DNA from: JAJKJG01 sp036389455
GTDB lineage: Bacteria; Pseudomonadota; Alphaproteobacteria; Rhizobiales; Beijerinckiaceae
Assembly: GCA_036389455.1 (NCBI GenBank)
Contig: DASVPW010000119.1
Coordinates: 8,520-72,519 of the forward strand
Reading direction: 5' to 3'
DNA length: 64,000 nt
The position numbers were made by a program, and so were the translations under genes. Positions within the stretch are counted from its first letter, which is position 1, and each line of letters starts with the position of its first letter. Under the pieces are notes generated by a model, which was given only the letters and a program-made list of their open reading frames with translations, was not told the DNA's origin and searched no databases. Below are positions 1-9,321 of this stretch, piece by piece.

Positions 1-1
1 C

Positions 2-169
2 GCGAGCTTCATTCTCATCGCCGGGTTCATGTGGCTCATCGGGCGGATTGCGCTCTGGAAGTCACTCCTGACCGCCTTCATTTTCGTCGCGGTCATGTTC
101 GCGACCTTCGACGTCGCCTTCGACGTCATCATGCCGAAGGGCCCGCTCGAGGCGGCCTTCGGACGGTAA
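2..169 (+). CDS. tctB: TctB-family transporter subunit, C-terminal fragment
   Basis: This is the last 55 codons of a gene cut by the window edge; it ends with TAA ten bases before tctA. The visible peptide has a membrane segment (roughly FIFVAVMFATFDVAF) and ends in DVIMPKGPLEAAFGR, a typical end of the small TctB membrane subunit of tripartite tricarboxylate transporters. Its position directly before TctA supports this. TctB works with TctA and a periplasmic TctC/Bug protein in ion-driven carboxylate uptake. The N-terminal part is outside the window, so completeness cannot be judged. Confidence 0.8.
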   Translation, partial: ASFILIAGFMWLIGRIALWKSLLTAFIFVAVMFATFDVAFDVIMPKGPLEAAFGR

Positions 170-178
170 GGGACCGCG

Positions 179-1696
179 ATGGAAGCGTTCGAGCTCCTCT
201 GGCACGGGTTCCAGGTCCTCCTGACCTTCAAGACCCTGTCGCTCATGATGGTCGGGCTCGTGCTCGGCATCTTCGTCGGCGTGCTGCCGGGCCTCGGGGG
301 CCCGAACGGCGTCGCGATCCTGTTGCCGCTCACCTTCACGATGGACCCGACCTCGGCCATCGTGATGCTGTCCTCGATCTACTGGGGCGCGCTGTTCGGC
401 GGCGCCATCACCTCGATCCTGTTCAACATCCCGGGCGAGGCGTGGTCGGTCGCCACGACCTTCGACGGCTATCCGATGGCGCAGCAGGGGAGGGCGGCCG
501 AGGCGCTCACCGCCGCCTTCACCTCCTCCTTCATCGGCTCCTTTGTGGCGGTGGTGCTGATCACGTTCCTCGCCCCGCGCATCGCCGGCTTCGCGCTCCG
601 CTTCGGCCCGCCGGAGTTCTTCGCCGTCTATCTCCTGACCTTCTGCTCGTTCGTGGGCTTGGGCCGCGAGCAGCGCCACAAGATCGTCATCTCCATGTCG
701 CTGGGCCTGCTCCTCGCCGGCATCGGCATGGACACGGTGTCGGGGCAGCTGCGCATGACCTTCGGCTCGACGGACCTCCTGCGCGGCGTCAACTTCCTCG
801 TCGCCGTCATCGGTCTCTTTGGCATCAGCGAAATCCTCCTCACCATGGAGGAGCGGCTCGCGCTGCACGGCCACGTCGCCAAGATCAGCCCGCGCGTCGT
901 CTGGGAGACCTGGAAGACGCTGCCGCGCTACTGGGTGACGCTGGTGCGCTCCTCCGCCATCGGCTGCTGGCTCGGGATCACGCCGGGCGGCGCCATCGCC
1001 GCCTCATTCATGGGCTACAACCTCGCCAAGCGCTTCGCCCGCGACAAGGAGAGCTTCGGTACGGGCCGCATCGACGGCGTGCTGGCGCCCGAGACCGCGG
1101 CGCACGCCGCCGGCACCTCGGCGCTTCTGCCGATGCTGGCGCTCGGCATCCCGGGCTCCGGCACCGCCGCGATCCTCCTCGGCGGCCTCATGGTTTGGGG
1201 CTTGAATCCGGGACCGCTCCTCTTCGTCGAGCAGAAGAGCTTCGTGTGGGGGCTCATCGCCTCGATGTACCTCGGCAACATCGTCGGCCTTGTGCTCGTG
1301 CTCTCGACGGTGCCGCTCTTCGCCGCGGTGCTGCGGGTGCCCTTCGCCGCGATCGCCCCGATGATCCTCGTCTCCTGCGCGATCGGCGCCTATGCGGTCC
1401 AGAACGCCATGTTCGACATCTGGCTGATGCTGCTGTTCGGCGTCGTCGGCTACGTGTTCAAGAAGCGCGGCTACCCGCTTGCGCCCCTGACCCTCGCCCT
1501 CGTCCTCGGCAGCCGCACCGAGGACGCGTTCCGGCTCGCCATGATCGGGGCCGGCGGGGATCTGCGGGTGTTCTGGTCGAACTGGCTCGTCGGCACGATC
1601 ACGACGCTTGCCCTCGTGATGCTGTTCTGGCCGCTCATCGAGAAGGCCATCGGCGGCGCCGGGCGTCTCGTCCGGGTCCGGCCGGCGAAGGCTTGA
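179..1696 (+). CDS. tctA: Tripartite tricarboxylate transporter, large permease TctA
   Basis: A 505-residue, strongly hydrophobic protein with about ten to twelve predicted membrane segments, which is the usual TctA length. Family motifs are present: GLPGLGGPNG near residues 35-44 and the GGAITSILFNIPGEA/TTFDGYPMA stretch near 75-101. TctA forms the translocation channel for citrate-like or other carboxylates. It follows tctB by ten bases, so the two are co-transcribed. No binding-protein gene accompanies the pair here; the nearest Bug-type protein is at 45647, about 44 kb away. The substrate cannot be read from the sequence. Confidence 0.93.
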   Translation: MEAFELLWHGFQVLLTFKTLSLMMVGLVLGIFVGVLPGLGGPNGVAILLPLTFTMDPTSAIVMLSSIYWGALFGGAITSILFNIPGEAWSVATTFDGYPMAQQGRAAEALTAAFTSSFIGSFVAVVLITFLAPRIAGFALRFGPPEFFAVYLLTFCSFVGLGREQRHKIVISMSLGLLLAGIGMDTVSGQLRMTFGSTDLLRGVNFLVAVIGLFGISEILLTMEERLALHGHVAKISPRVVWETWKTLPRYWVTLVRSSAIGCWLGITPGGAIAASFMGYNLAKRFARDKESFGTGRIDGVLAPETAAHAAGTSALLPMLALGIPGSGTAAILLGGLMVWGLNPGPLLFVEQKSFVWGLIASMYLGNIVGLVLVLSTVPLFAAVLRVPFAAIAPMILVSCAIGAYAVQNAMFDIWLMLLFGVVGYVFKKRGYPLAPLTLALVLGSRTEDAFRLAMIGAGGDLRVFWSNWLVGTITTLALVMLFWPLIEKAIGGAGRLVRVRPAKA

Positions 1697-1746
1697 GTCT
1701 TGCACTAAAACGACAAACCAGCACGGGTGGGACAAGGAAAGAAACA

Positions 1747-3270
1747 ATGGGCAAAGCGCACAAGCTCCTCGGCCTCGCGATCGCGGGCCTCGTCGCCGCT
1801 ATGGGCCCGGCGCTCGCCGGCAAGCGCGACCAGACGGTCAAGTTCGCCTACGACCAGGCGCCGGAGAACGTCGACCCGTTCTTCAACAACGTGCGCATCG
1901 GCGTGATCATCGGCCAGCACGTCTGGGACACGCTCGTCTACCGCGATCCGAACACCGGCGAGTACAAGGGCCAGCTCGCGAGCGCGTGGCGCCAGGTCGA
2001 CGACAGGACGATCGAGTTCGACCTGCGCCAGGGCGTGAAGTTCCACAACGGCGAGGAGTTCGACGCCGACGATGTCGTCTACACCCTCAACTTCGTCTCC
2101 AAACCCGAGAACAAGGTCCCGACCCAGTCGAACGTGAACTGGATCGACCACGCCGAGAAGGTCGACAAGTACAAGGTCCGGGTGATCACGAAGAAGGTCT
2201 TCCCCGCCGCGATCGAGTATCTCGCCGGCCCGGTGGTGATGCACCCGAACGAGTACTACGAGAAGAGCGGGCCGAAGGGCCAGAACGAGAAGCCGGTCGG
2301 CTCCGGCCCGTACCGGGTCGTGAGCCACGTCCTCGGCAAGTCGATCGTCCTCGAGCGCAACCCGGACTACTTCAAGGACTCCCCGAAGGGGCAGGTGAAG
2401 GGCGTCCGCAGGATCGAGATCCGGTTCATTCCGGACCGCCAGACCCAGCTCGCCGAGCTCCTGTCGGGCGGCGTCGACTTCCTGATGCACGTGCCGAAGG
2501 ACCAGGCCGACCAGGTCAAGACGATGCCGAACCTGCAGGTCGTCTCGGGCGAGACCATGCGCATCGTCTTCCTGCAGATGAACGCGCAGGAGACCTCGGC
2601 CTTCCCGCCGCTCAAGGACGTGCGCGTCCGCCGCGCCCTCAACCACGCCATCGACCGCGAGAGCATGGTCAAGAACCTCGTCGGCGAGGGCTCGCGCGTC
2701 ATCAACACGATTTGCTTCCCCTCGCAGTTCGGCTGCACCGACGAGGGCGCGCCGCGCTACGAGTACAACCCCGCCAAGGCGAAGCAGATGCTCGCCGAGG
2801 CCGGCTACCCGAACGGCTTCGAGGCGCCGATCTTCGCCTATCGGGAGCGCAGCCAGACCGAGGCCATGATCGGCTACCTCCAGGCGGTCGGGATCAAGGC
2901 GAACCTCAACTTCCTGCAATACGCCGCCATGCGCGAGCAGGTGCGCGGGAACAAGGCCGCCTTCGTGCACCAGACCTGGGGCTCGTTCTCGGTCAACGAC
3001 GTCTCGGCCGCGACGCCGGTCTACTTCGGCTTCGTCGATGACGACATCGCCCACGACCCGGAGGTCCGCGACCTCCTGAACAAGGGCGACAACTCGATCG
3101 ACCCGAACGTGCGCAAGGAGGCCTACAAGAAGGCGCTCGCGCTCGTCGCCGAGCGGGCCTACACGATCCCGCTCTACTCGCTCCCGGTCTACTACGCCGC
3201 GACCGCGGACCTCGTCTTCAAGGCCTACCCGGACGAGATGCCGCGCTTCTGGGAGATGACGTGGAAGTGA
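1747..3270 (+). CDS. Peptide ABC transporter, substrate-binding protein (family 5)
   Basis: A 507-residue periplasmic binding protein of the DppA/OppA (SBP_bac_5) family. It begins with an export signal (residues 1-24, hydrophobic LLGLAIAGLVAAMGPALA). Family landmarks include FHNGEEFDADDVVYTLN, which precedes the ligand-binding lobe, and GSGPYRV. The start at 1747 follows an AAGGAAAGAAACA ribosome-binding region; the frame stays open far upstream through tctA, but that extension is meaningless. This is the first gene of the peptide uptake operon. A hairpin after the gene probably lets it be expressed above the permeases. Confidence 0.93.
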   Translation: MGKAHKLLGLAIAGLVAAMGPALAGKRDQTVKFAYDQAPENVDPFFNNVRIGVIIGQHVWDTLVYRDPNTGEYKGQLASAWRQVDDRTIEFDLRQGVKFHNGEEFDADDVVYTLNFVSKPENKVPTQSNVNWIDHAEKVDKYKVRVITKKVFPAAIEYLAGPVVMHPNEYYEKSGPKGQNEKPVGSGPYRVVSHVLGKSIVLERNPDYFKDSPKGQVKGVRRIEIRFIPDRQTQLAELLSGGVDFLMHVPKDQADQVKTMPNLQVVSGETMRIVFLQMNAQETSAFPPLKDVRVRRALNHAIDRESMVKNLVGEGSRVINTICFPSQFGCTDEGAPRYEYNPAKAKQMLAEAGYPNGFEAPIFAYRERSQTEAMIGYLQAVGIKANLNFLQYAAMREQVRGNKAAFVHQTWGSFSVNDVSAATPVYFGFVDDDIAHDPEVRDLLNKGDNSIDPNVRKEAYKKALALVAERAYTIPLYSLPVYYAATADLVFKAYPDEMPRFWEMTWK

Positions 3271-3363
3271 TCCGGCGCCGCGCCAAGTCCGCGACCCGAG
3301 GGAAAAGCCCTATCCGGTGAGGGCGCTCCCCTCGCCCGGACGCCGCCCGCCGGTGGCGCTCGA

Positions 3364-3382
3364 CCTCTCCCTCCCGGAGAGG
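3364..3382 (+). promoter_or_regulatory. Hairpin covering the Shine-Dalgarno region of the permease gene
   Basis: CCTCTCC and GGAGAGG form a perfect 7-bp stem with a five-base loop. The right arm is the purine-rich ribosome-binding sequence 11 bases ahead of the ATG at 3394. It lies in the only sizeable gap of the operon (3271-3393). It could stabilise the 3' end of the binding-protein message or limit permease translation; that role is inferred. Confidence 0.4.
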
Positions 3383-3393
3383 TAGGTTCCGCC

Positions 3394-4311
3394 ATGCTCG
3401 CCTTCATTCTGAAGCGGCTCGGTCTCGCCCTCCTCGTGGCGCTCGCGGTCTCGCTCATCAGCTTCACGCTGGTGCGCCTGTCCGGCGACGTCGCGACGGC
3501 GCTCGCCGGCGAAGGGGCCCGGGCCGAGGACGTCGAGGCGGTGCGGCGCAGCTTCGGCCTCGACCGGCCGCTCGCCGTGCAGTACCTCGACTGGCTGTGG
3601 CGCACGGTGCAGGGCGACTTCGGCACCTCGCTGTACTTCAAGACCGACGTCGTCGGCCTCGTCATGGATAAGCTCCCGACGACGCTCATCCTCGCCGTGC
3701 TGTCGCTCGCCTTCGCGCTCGCGGTGTCGATCCCGCTCGGGGTCGCGGCGGCGGTATGGCGGGACAGCTGGATCGACCGCCTCGCGCTTGCGCTTGCGGT
3801 CGTCGGCCAGGCGCTGCCGAACTTCTTCTTCGCGCTCCTCCTGATCATGCTCTTCTCCATCCAACTGCGCTGGCTGCCGGTGTCGGGGAGCGGCACCTGG
3901 GCCCATTTCGTCATGCCGACGATCGCGCTCGGCTACTACGTGGCGCCCGCCTTCATGCGCCTCACCCGCGCCGGCATGGTCGAGGTGCTCTCCTCCGACT
4001 ACATCCGCACCGCGCGGGCGAAGGGGCTGCCGGCCCGCACGGTCGTGTTCAAGCATGCGTTGAGGAACGCCGTGGTGCCGGTCGTGGCGCTCGCGGCCGT
4101 GCAGCTCGGCTTTCTCTTGGGCGGATCGGTCGTGGTCGAGACGATCTTCGCCCTCGATGGGCTCGGCTTCCTCGCCTACGAGAGCATCACCCACAAGGAC
4201 TTCCCCGTCACGCAGGCCGTGGTGATGCTGCTCTCCGTGTTCTACGTCCTCCTGACGCTCGCGGCCGACGTCGCGAACGCCTGGCTCGACCCGCGCATCC
4301 GGGTGGCGTGA
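3394..4311 (+). CDS. Peptide ABC transporter, permease (DppB-like)
   Basis: A 305-residue inner-membrane protein with the layout of DppB/OppB: one N-terminal membrane segment, a periplasmic region with the conserved RRSFGLDRPLAVQYLDWL stretch, then the BPD_transp_1 core with five segments. The EAA loop that docks on the ATPases is visible around DYIRTARAKGLPARTVVFKHALRNA. Its stop codon shares one base with the start of the next permease, indicating translational coupling. It is one half of the channel of the 1.7-8.5 kb peptide importer. Confidence 0.94.
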   Translation: MLAFILKRLGLALLVALAVSLISFTLVRLSGDVATALAGEGARAEDVEAVRRSFGLDRPLAVQYLDWLWRTVQGDFGTSLYFKTDVVGLVMDKLPTTLILAVLSLAFALAVSIPLGVAAAVWRDSWIDRLALALAVVGQALPNFFFALLLIMLFSIQLRWLPVSGSGTWAHFVMPTIALGYYVAPAFMRLTRAGMVEVLSSDYIRTARAKGLPARTVVFKHALRNAVVPVVALAAVQLGFLLGGSVVVETIFALDGLGFLAYESITHKDFPVTQAVVMLLSVFYVLLTLAADVANAWLDPRIRVA

Positions 4312-5207
4312 TGGCGGAAGCCGCGCTCCAGATCCCGGACCTGATCGAGCCGACCGCGGGGGCGCGCCTGCGCGGCCGGGTCTTCGGCCAGACCAGCCTC
4401 GTGATCGGCCTTTCCATCCTCGGCCTGATCGCCGCGGTCGCGCTCCTCGCGCCGCTTCTTGCCCCGCACGACCCCTACGCCCAGGACCTGACGCGCCGGC
4501 TTATCCCGCCGTTCTGGTATCCGAAGGGGAATTGGGTCCACCCGCTCGGCACCGACAATCTCGGGCGCGACTACCTTTCGCGCACCCTGTACGGAGCCCG
4601 GATCTCGCTTCTCATCGGGCTTTCCGTGATGGTCATCTCCGGCGTCATCGGCACCGCCATGGGGCTCGTCGCCGGCTATTTCGGGGGGCGGATCGATCTC
4701 GCCGTCACCTTCCTGATCACGACCCGCCTCGCCATGCCGGTGATCCTCGTCGCGCTCGCCGTCGTGGCGCTCCTCGGCGGCTCGCTCACCGTCGTGATCC
4801 TGACCCTCGGCCTCCTCAAGTGGGACCGCTTCGCGGTCGTCATGCGCAGCGCGACCCAGCAGGCGCGGTCGCTCGATTACGTGGCGGCGGCCGAGGCCGC
4901 GGGCGCCTCGACGGCCAGGATCGTACTCGGCGAGGTCCTGCCCAACATCGCGCCGCACCTGATCGTCGTCGCGACCGTCGAGGCGGCGAGCGCGATCCTG
5001 CTCGAGGCGGCGCTGTCCTTCCTCGGTCTCGGGGTGCAGCCGCCGCTGCCGTCCTGGGGCCTGATGATCTCCGAGGCCAAGGCCTACATGTTCTTCTCGT
5101 TCTGGCTGATCGCGATCCCGGGCACGGCGCTCGCGCTCCTCGTCTTCGCCGTCAACCTTGCCGGCGACGGCCTGCGCGACGCCATCGCGCCCGAGGGGCG
5201 GGGCTGA
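4311..5207 (+). CDS. Peptide ABC transporter, permease (DppC-like)
   Basis: A 298-residue permease that pairs with the preceding DppB-like subunit. It has an N-terminal OppC_N-type segment (SLVIGLSILGLIAAVALLAPL), the HPLGTDNLGRDYLSRTLYGARISL motif region typical of DppC, and an EAA loop (RSLDYVAAAEAAGASTARI). Both ends overlap the neighbouring genes by one base (TGATG arrangements), so dppB, dppC and the first ATPase are translated in series. Confidence 0.94.
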   Translation: MAEAALQIPDLIEPTAGARLRGRVFGQTSLVIGLSILGLIAAVALLAPLLAPHDPYAQDLTRRLIPPFWYPKGNWVHPLGTDNLGRDYLSRTLYGARISLLIGLSVMVISGVIGTAMGLVAGYFGGRIDLAVTFLITTRLAMPVILVALAVVALLGGSLTVVILTLGLLKWDRFAVVMRSATQQARSLDYVAAAEAAGASTARIVLGEVLPNIAPHLIVVATVEAASAILLEAALSFLGLGVQPPLPSWGLMISEAKAYMFFSFWLIAIPGTALALLVFAVNLAGDGLRDAIAPEGRG

Positions 5208-6181
5208 TGGGCGAGGTCCTGCTCGAGGTCGAGGGCCTCAACGTCGAGATCGCCACCGGCGGCGGCACGCTGCACGCGGTGCGCGGCGTGTCCCTCGAGG
5301 TCCGCCGCGGCGAGACCCTTTGCCTCGTCGGCGAGTCCGGCTGCGGCAAGTCCATGACCGCCCTCGCGATCATGGATCTCCTCCCCCCGCAGGCGAGGCG
5401 CACCGCCAAGCGCCTGTGCTTTGCCGGACAGGATCTCCTCGGCGGCACCATGGAGCGGCTGCGCGGCGACCGCGTCGCCATGATCTTCCAGGAGCCGATG
5501 ACGGCGCTGAACCCGGCCTACACCATCGGGGACCAGCTCACCGAAGGGTATCTGCGGCACAAGGGCGGCTCCGCCGCCGCGGCGCGCGAGCGCGCCGTGC
5601 ACCTCCTCGGCAAGGTCGGCATCGCGTCCGCCGGCGAGCGCCTGCGGCAGTATCCGCACCAGCTCTCCGGCGGGCTTCGCCAGCGCGTCATGATCGCCAT
5701 GGCGCTGATGTGCGAGCCCGACCTACTCGTCGCGGACGAGCCGACGACGGCCCTCGACGTGACGGTCCAGGCCCAGATCCTGCGCCTCCTCGCCGGCCTC
5801 CAGCGCGAGCTCGGCATCGCCCTCGTGCTCATCACCCACGACCTCGGCATCGTGGCGCGCATCGCCCACCAGGTCGCGGTGATGTACGCCGGCGAGGTCG
5901 TGGAGGCCGGCCCGGCGGAGGCGCTGTTCCGCAACCCCCGCCATCCCTACACGCAGGGGCTCATCGGCTGCATCCCGGTCCCGGGCCGCACGAAGCCCGG
6001 CGGGACGCTCGGCGTCATCCCGGGCGTGGTGCCGTCGCTCGTCGGCGACGTGCAGGGCTGCGCCTTCCGCAACCGCTGCGCCTATGCGCAAGACCGTTGC
6101 GCGGCACCACCCCCCGAGCGCCGCGGCGCCGCGGCGCACGAAAACGCGCACTCCTGGCGCTGCATCCTGGAGGCCGCGTGA
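5207..6181 (+). CDS. Peptide ABC transporter, ATPase (DppD-like)
   Basis: A 324-residue ATPase. Walker A is GESGCGKS (42-49), the signature is LSGGLRQRV, Walker B is LLVADEPT and the switch histidine is in LITHDLG. The C-terminal oligopeptide extension carries the cysteine cluster seen in DppD/OppD (GCAFRNRCAYAQDRC). It energises the two upstream permeases together with the next ATPase. Its stop overlaps the GTG start of that gene (GTGA). Confidence 0.94.
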   Translation: MGEVLLEVEGLNVEIATGGGTLHAVRGVSLEVRRGETLCLVGESGCGKSMTALAIMDLLPPQARRTAKRLCFAGQDLLGGTMERLRGDRVAMIFQEPMTALNPAYTIGDQLTEGYLRHKGGSAAAARERAVHLLGKVGIASAGERLRQYPHQLSGGLRQRVMIAMALMCEPDLLVADEPTTALDVTVQAQILRLLAGLQRELGIALVLITHDLGIVARIAHQVAVMYAGEVVEAGPAEALFRNPRHPYTQGLIGCIPVPGRTKPGGTLGVIPGVVPSLVGDVQGCAFRNRCAYAQDRCAAPPPERRGAAAHENAHSWRCILEAA

Positions 6182-7152
6182 CCGCGCTGATCCGCGCGCG
6201 CGGGCTGACGCGCTCCTTCCTGGTCGGGCAGGGGATGTTCCGCCCGAAGCGCACGCTGTACGCCGTCAACGGCGTCGACCTCGACATCGAGCGCGGCGAG
6301 GTCGTCGGCATCGTCGGCGAGTCCGGCTGCGGGAAATCGACGCTCGCCCGGATGCTGCTCGGGCTCCTCGCCCCGTCCTTCGGGACGGTCGCGCTCGACG
6401 GCAAGGATCTCGGCTCGCTCGGGCGGCGCGAGGTCGCGCGGCGGGTCCAGCCGGTGTTCCAGGACCCGTATTCCTCGCTTAACCCGCGCCGGAAGGTCGC
6501 CTCGATCGTGGCGCTGCCGCTCGAGGTCCATGGCCTCGGCACCGCGACCGAGCGCCGGCGCAAGGCGATCGAGATGCTGGAGCGCGTCGGCCTGCTGTCG
6601 CGCTTCGCCGACCGGTTCCCGCGCGAGCTGTCCGGCGGCCAGCGCCAGCGCGTCGCCATCGCCCGCGCCCTCGTGATGCGCCCCGAGATCGTGATCTGCG
6701 ACGAGCCGACCTCGGCTCTCGACGTCTCGGTGCAGTCGCAGATCCTGAACCTCCTCATGGACCTGCGCCGGGACTTCGGGCTCACCTACGTCTTCATCAG
6801 CCACAACCTCGCGGTCGTCGAGCACATCGCGAGCCGGGTCGCGGTCATGTACCTCGGGCGGATCGTCGAGGAGGCCCGCACCGCGGCCCTGTTCGCCCGC
6901 CCGGTGCACCCCTACACGCGCGCGCTCCTGCAATCGGTCCTCACCCCCGAGCCAGGCCTCGGCATCCCGGAGACGGGTCTCGGCCTCGCCTTCCCGGATC
7001 CGCTCAACCCGCCCCCCGGCTGCCCGTTCCACCCCCGCTGCCCGGATGCCGTCGGGATCTGCCGCGCCACGATGCCGCCGCTTGTCGAGACCGCAGGCGG
7101 CGTCGCCGCCTGCCACGTCCACGCCCCGCCGCAAGGAGCGAAAGCCGCATGA
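6178..7152 (+). CDS. Peptide ABC transporter, ATPase (DppF-like)
   Basis: A 324-residue ATPase starting at a GTG that overlaps the previous stop by four bases; the protein reads (M)TALIRARGLTRSF. It has Walker A GESGCGKST, signature LSGGQRQRVAIARAL, Walker B VICDEPTSALD, and a C-terminal cysteine motif GCPFHPRCPDAVGIC, as in DppF/OppF. The pair of full-length ATPases completes a five-part peptide importer. The last codons overlap the start of the M20 peptidase by four bases. Confidence 0.93.
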   Translation: MTALIRARGLTRSFLVGQGMFRPKRTLYAVNGVDLDIERGEVVGIVGESGCGKSTLARMLLGLLAPSFGTVALDGKDLGSLGRREVARRVQPVFQDPYSSLNPRRKVASIVALPLEVHGLGTATERRRKAIEMLERVGLLSRFADRFPRELSGGQRQRVAIARALVMRPEIVICDEPTSALDVSVQSQILNLLMDLRRDFGLTYVFISHNLAVVEHIASRVAVMYLGRIVEEARTAALFARPVHPYTRALLQSVLTPEPGLGIPETGLGLAFPDPLNPPPGCPFHPRCPDAVGICRATMPPLVETAGGVAACHVHAPPQGAKAA

Positions 7153-8534
7153 GCCGCGAAGCCGCCGTCGCCCGCGCCCAGGAGTATTTCGACTCAGGGA
7201 ATTTCAAGCGCGATTTGTCCCGCCGGGTCGCCATGCCGACCGAGAGCCAGAACCCGGAGCGGGCTCCCGTCCTCCTCGAGTACATCGAGCGCGAGATGAA
7301 GCCGGCCCTCGAGGCCCTCGGCTTCACGACCGCCGTCCTGCACGAGGGGGAATGGCCCTTCCTCTTCGCCGAGCGCCGCGAGGACGAGGCGCTCCCGACG
7401 GTCTTCGGCTACGGCCACGGCGACGTCATTCGTGGCCTCGAAGACGGCTGGGAGAAAGGGCTCTCGCCCTGGACGCTCACCGAGCGCGGCGACCGCTGGT
7501 ACGGACGCGGCGTCGTTGACAACAAGGGCCAGCACGCCATCAACATCGGGGCGCTCCGCGCCGTGCTGGAGACGCGGGGAAAGCTCGGCTTCAACGCCAA
7601 GTATCTCATCGAGATGGGCGAGGAGATGGGCTCGCCGGGCCTGCGCGAGCTCTGCACCCGCGAGAAGGAGCTGTTCCGCGCCGACGTGCTCATCGGCTCC
7701 GACGGGCCGCGCCTCACGGCCGCGCGCCCGACGGTGTTCCTCGGCTCCCGCGGCGGCCTGACCTTCGATCTCTGGATCGACGCCCGCGAAGGCGGCCACC
7801 ACTCGGGCAACTGGGGTGGGCTCCTCTCCGATCCCGCGATCCAGCTCGCCCACGCCATCGCATCGATCGCAGGACCGATGGGTCAGATCCGCATCCCCGA
7901 ATGGGTGCCGGACGGCATCCCCGAGAACGTCCGCCGTGTCCTCGCCGACTGCGAGGTCGAGAGCGGCGAGGACGGCCCCGCGATCGATCCGGACTGGGGC
8001 GAGCCCGGCCTGACGGCCGCCGAGAAGGTGTTCGGCTGGTGCTCGTTCACCGTGCTCGCCTACGAGGCGGGGAACCCGAGGACGCCGGTCAACGCCGTCC
8101 CGCCCCGGGCCTGGGCGCGCTGCCAGCTCCGCTTCGTCGTCGGCATCGATGGGGAGAACGCGTTGACCCCGCTGCGCCGCCATCTCGACCGGCACGGCTT
8201 CCCGATGGTCGAGATCGCGAAGTCCCGCGACGAGGTCTTCCACGCGACCCGCCTCGATCCGGACCATCCCTGGGTGCAATGGGCCGTCGCCTCGATCGCC
8301 CGCACCACCAACAAGAGGCCGGCGATCCTGCCGAACCTCGGCGGCTCTCTCCCGAACGACATCTTCTCCGATCTCCTGGGGCTTCCGACCGTGTGGGTGC
8401 CGCACTCGTATCCGGCCTGCTCGCAGCACGCCCCGAACGAGCACCTGCCGGTCGCCATCGCGCGCGAAGGCCTCGGCCTCATGGCCGGTCTCTATTGGGA
8501 CCTCGGGGAACCGGGGACGCCTCCCAAGGCTTGA
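7149..8534 (+). CDS. M20-family metallopeptidase/amidohydrolase
   Basis: A 461-residue cytoplasmic zinc peptidase. Metal-site motifs of the family are visible: GYGHGDV (first His), RGVVDNKGQH (bridging Asp) and EMGEEMGSPG (general-base Glu with its partner), followed by the dimerisation lid. It overlaps the last ATPase gene by ATGA. That makes it a built-in member of the peptide importer operon, probably hydrolysing imported peptides or N-acyl amino acids. The exact substrate is not evident. The next gene starts six bases downstream and may be co-transcribed. Confidence 0.88.
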   Translation: MSREAAVARAQEYFDSGNFKRDLSRRVAMPTESQNPERAPVLLEYIEREMKPALEALGFTTAVLHEGEWPFLFAERREDEALPTVFGYGHGDVIRGLEDGWEKGLSPWTLTERGDRWYGRGVVDNKGQHAINIGALRAVLETRGKLGFNAKYLIEMGEEMGSPGLRELCTREKELFRADVLIGSDGPRLTAARPTVFLGSRGGLTFDLWIDAREGGHHSGNWGGLLSDPAIQLAHAIASIAGPMGQIRIPEWVPDGIPENVRRVLADCEVESGEDGPAIDPDWGEPGLTAAEKVFGWCSFTVLAYEAGNPRTPVNAVPPRAWARCQLRFVVGIDGENALTPLRRHLDRHGFPMVEIAKSRDEVFHATRLDPDHPWVQWAVASIARTTNKRPAILPNLGGSLPNDIFSDLLGLPTVWVPHSYPACSQHAPNEHLPVAIAREGLGLMAGLYWDLGEPGTPPKA

Positions 8535-8540
8535 GGCGTC

Positions 8541-9293
8541 ATGCCGGGCGACGCGGACTGGGCCTTGTTTCTGGATTTCGACGGCACCCTCGTCGAGATC
8601 GCCGACCGGCCCGAGGCCGTCGTGGTCGAGCCCGGCCTCACCGACACCCTCGCCACTCTGAGGGACGGCCTCGGCGGCGCGCTCGCCCTCGTCTCGGGAC
8701 GCCCCATCGCCTCCCTCGACGGGTTCCTGACTCCCTACCGCTTCGACGCGGCGGGCCTGCACGGGGTCGAGCACCGCATCCGCGGCGAGCTCTTCCCCTG
8801 CCGGCCCGAGGCCCATCCGACGTTGCGGGACGCCGTCGAGGAACTGCCGGGCCGCCTGCCCCAGCACCCCGGCATCCTGATCGAGGACAAGGGCTGCTCG
8901 GTCGGCGTCCACTGGCGTCTCGCGCCGGAGCACGACACCGAGGTCCTGGAGATCGTCGAGGAGCTTGCGACGGCGCTCGGCCCGAATTACCGCCTTCAGG
9001 CCGGCAAGGCGGTCGCCGAGATCCTGCCGGCCCGGGCCGCGAAGGGGCCGGCCATCGCCCATTTCCTGACCGAGGAACCGTTCCGGGGCCGGCGCGCGAT
9101 CTTTTGCGGCGACGACCTCACGGACGAGCACGGGTTTCTCACGGTGAACGAGCTCGGCGGCGTCACCGTCCGGGTCGGACCCGGCCCGACCGGGGCGCGG
9201 CGGCGGGTCGAGACGCCGGCGGCGTTGCGGTCGTGCCTCGCCGCATGGGCGCGGCAGGGACGCGTCGATGTCGATATGCTCGGGCAGGCCTGA
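8541..9293 (+). CDS. otsB: Trehalose-6-phosphate phosphatase
   Basis: A 250-residue HAD-family phosphatase. The catalytic LFLDFDGTL loop lies at the N-terminus and the metal-binding FCGDDLTDEHGF loop near the C-terminus; both are characteristic of OtsB, as is the length. It converts trehalose 6-phosphate to trehalose, a compatible solute. No trehalose-phosphate synthase (OtsA) lies in the window. It starts six bases after the M20 peptidase gene and is followed 28 bases later by glucokinase, which suggests linked sugar metabolism. Confidence 0.9.
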   Translation: MPGDADWALFLDFDGTLVEIADRPEAVVVEPGLTDTLATLRDGLGGALALVSGRPIASLDGFLTPYRFDAAGLHGVEHRIRGELFPCRPEAHPTLRDAVEELPGRLPQHPGILIEDKGCSVGVHWRLAPEHDTEVLEIVEELATALGPNYRLQAGKAVAEILPARAAKGPAIAHFLTEEPFRGRRAIFCGDDLTDEHGFLTVNELGGVTVRVGPGPTGARRRVETPAALRSCLAAWARQGRVDVDMLGQA

Positions 9294-9321
9294 AGAATCG
9301 GGCCGCGGCCGAAGACGTGCA

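Noticed and set aside
31..1746. Upstream in-frame extension of the peptide-binding protein across tctA
   Set aside because: It reads the wrong frame of tctA and would remove the signal peptide at 1747; the composition is Arg/His-rich.
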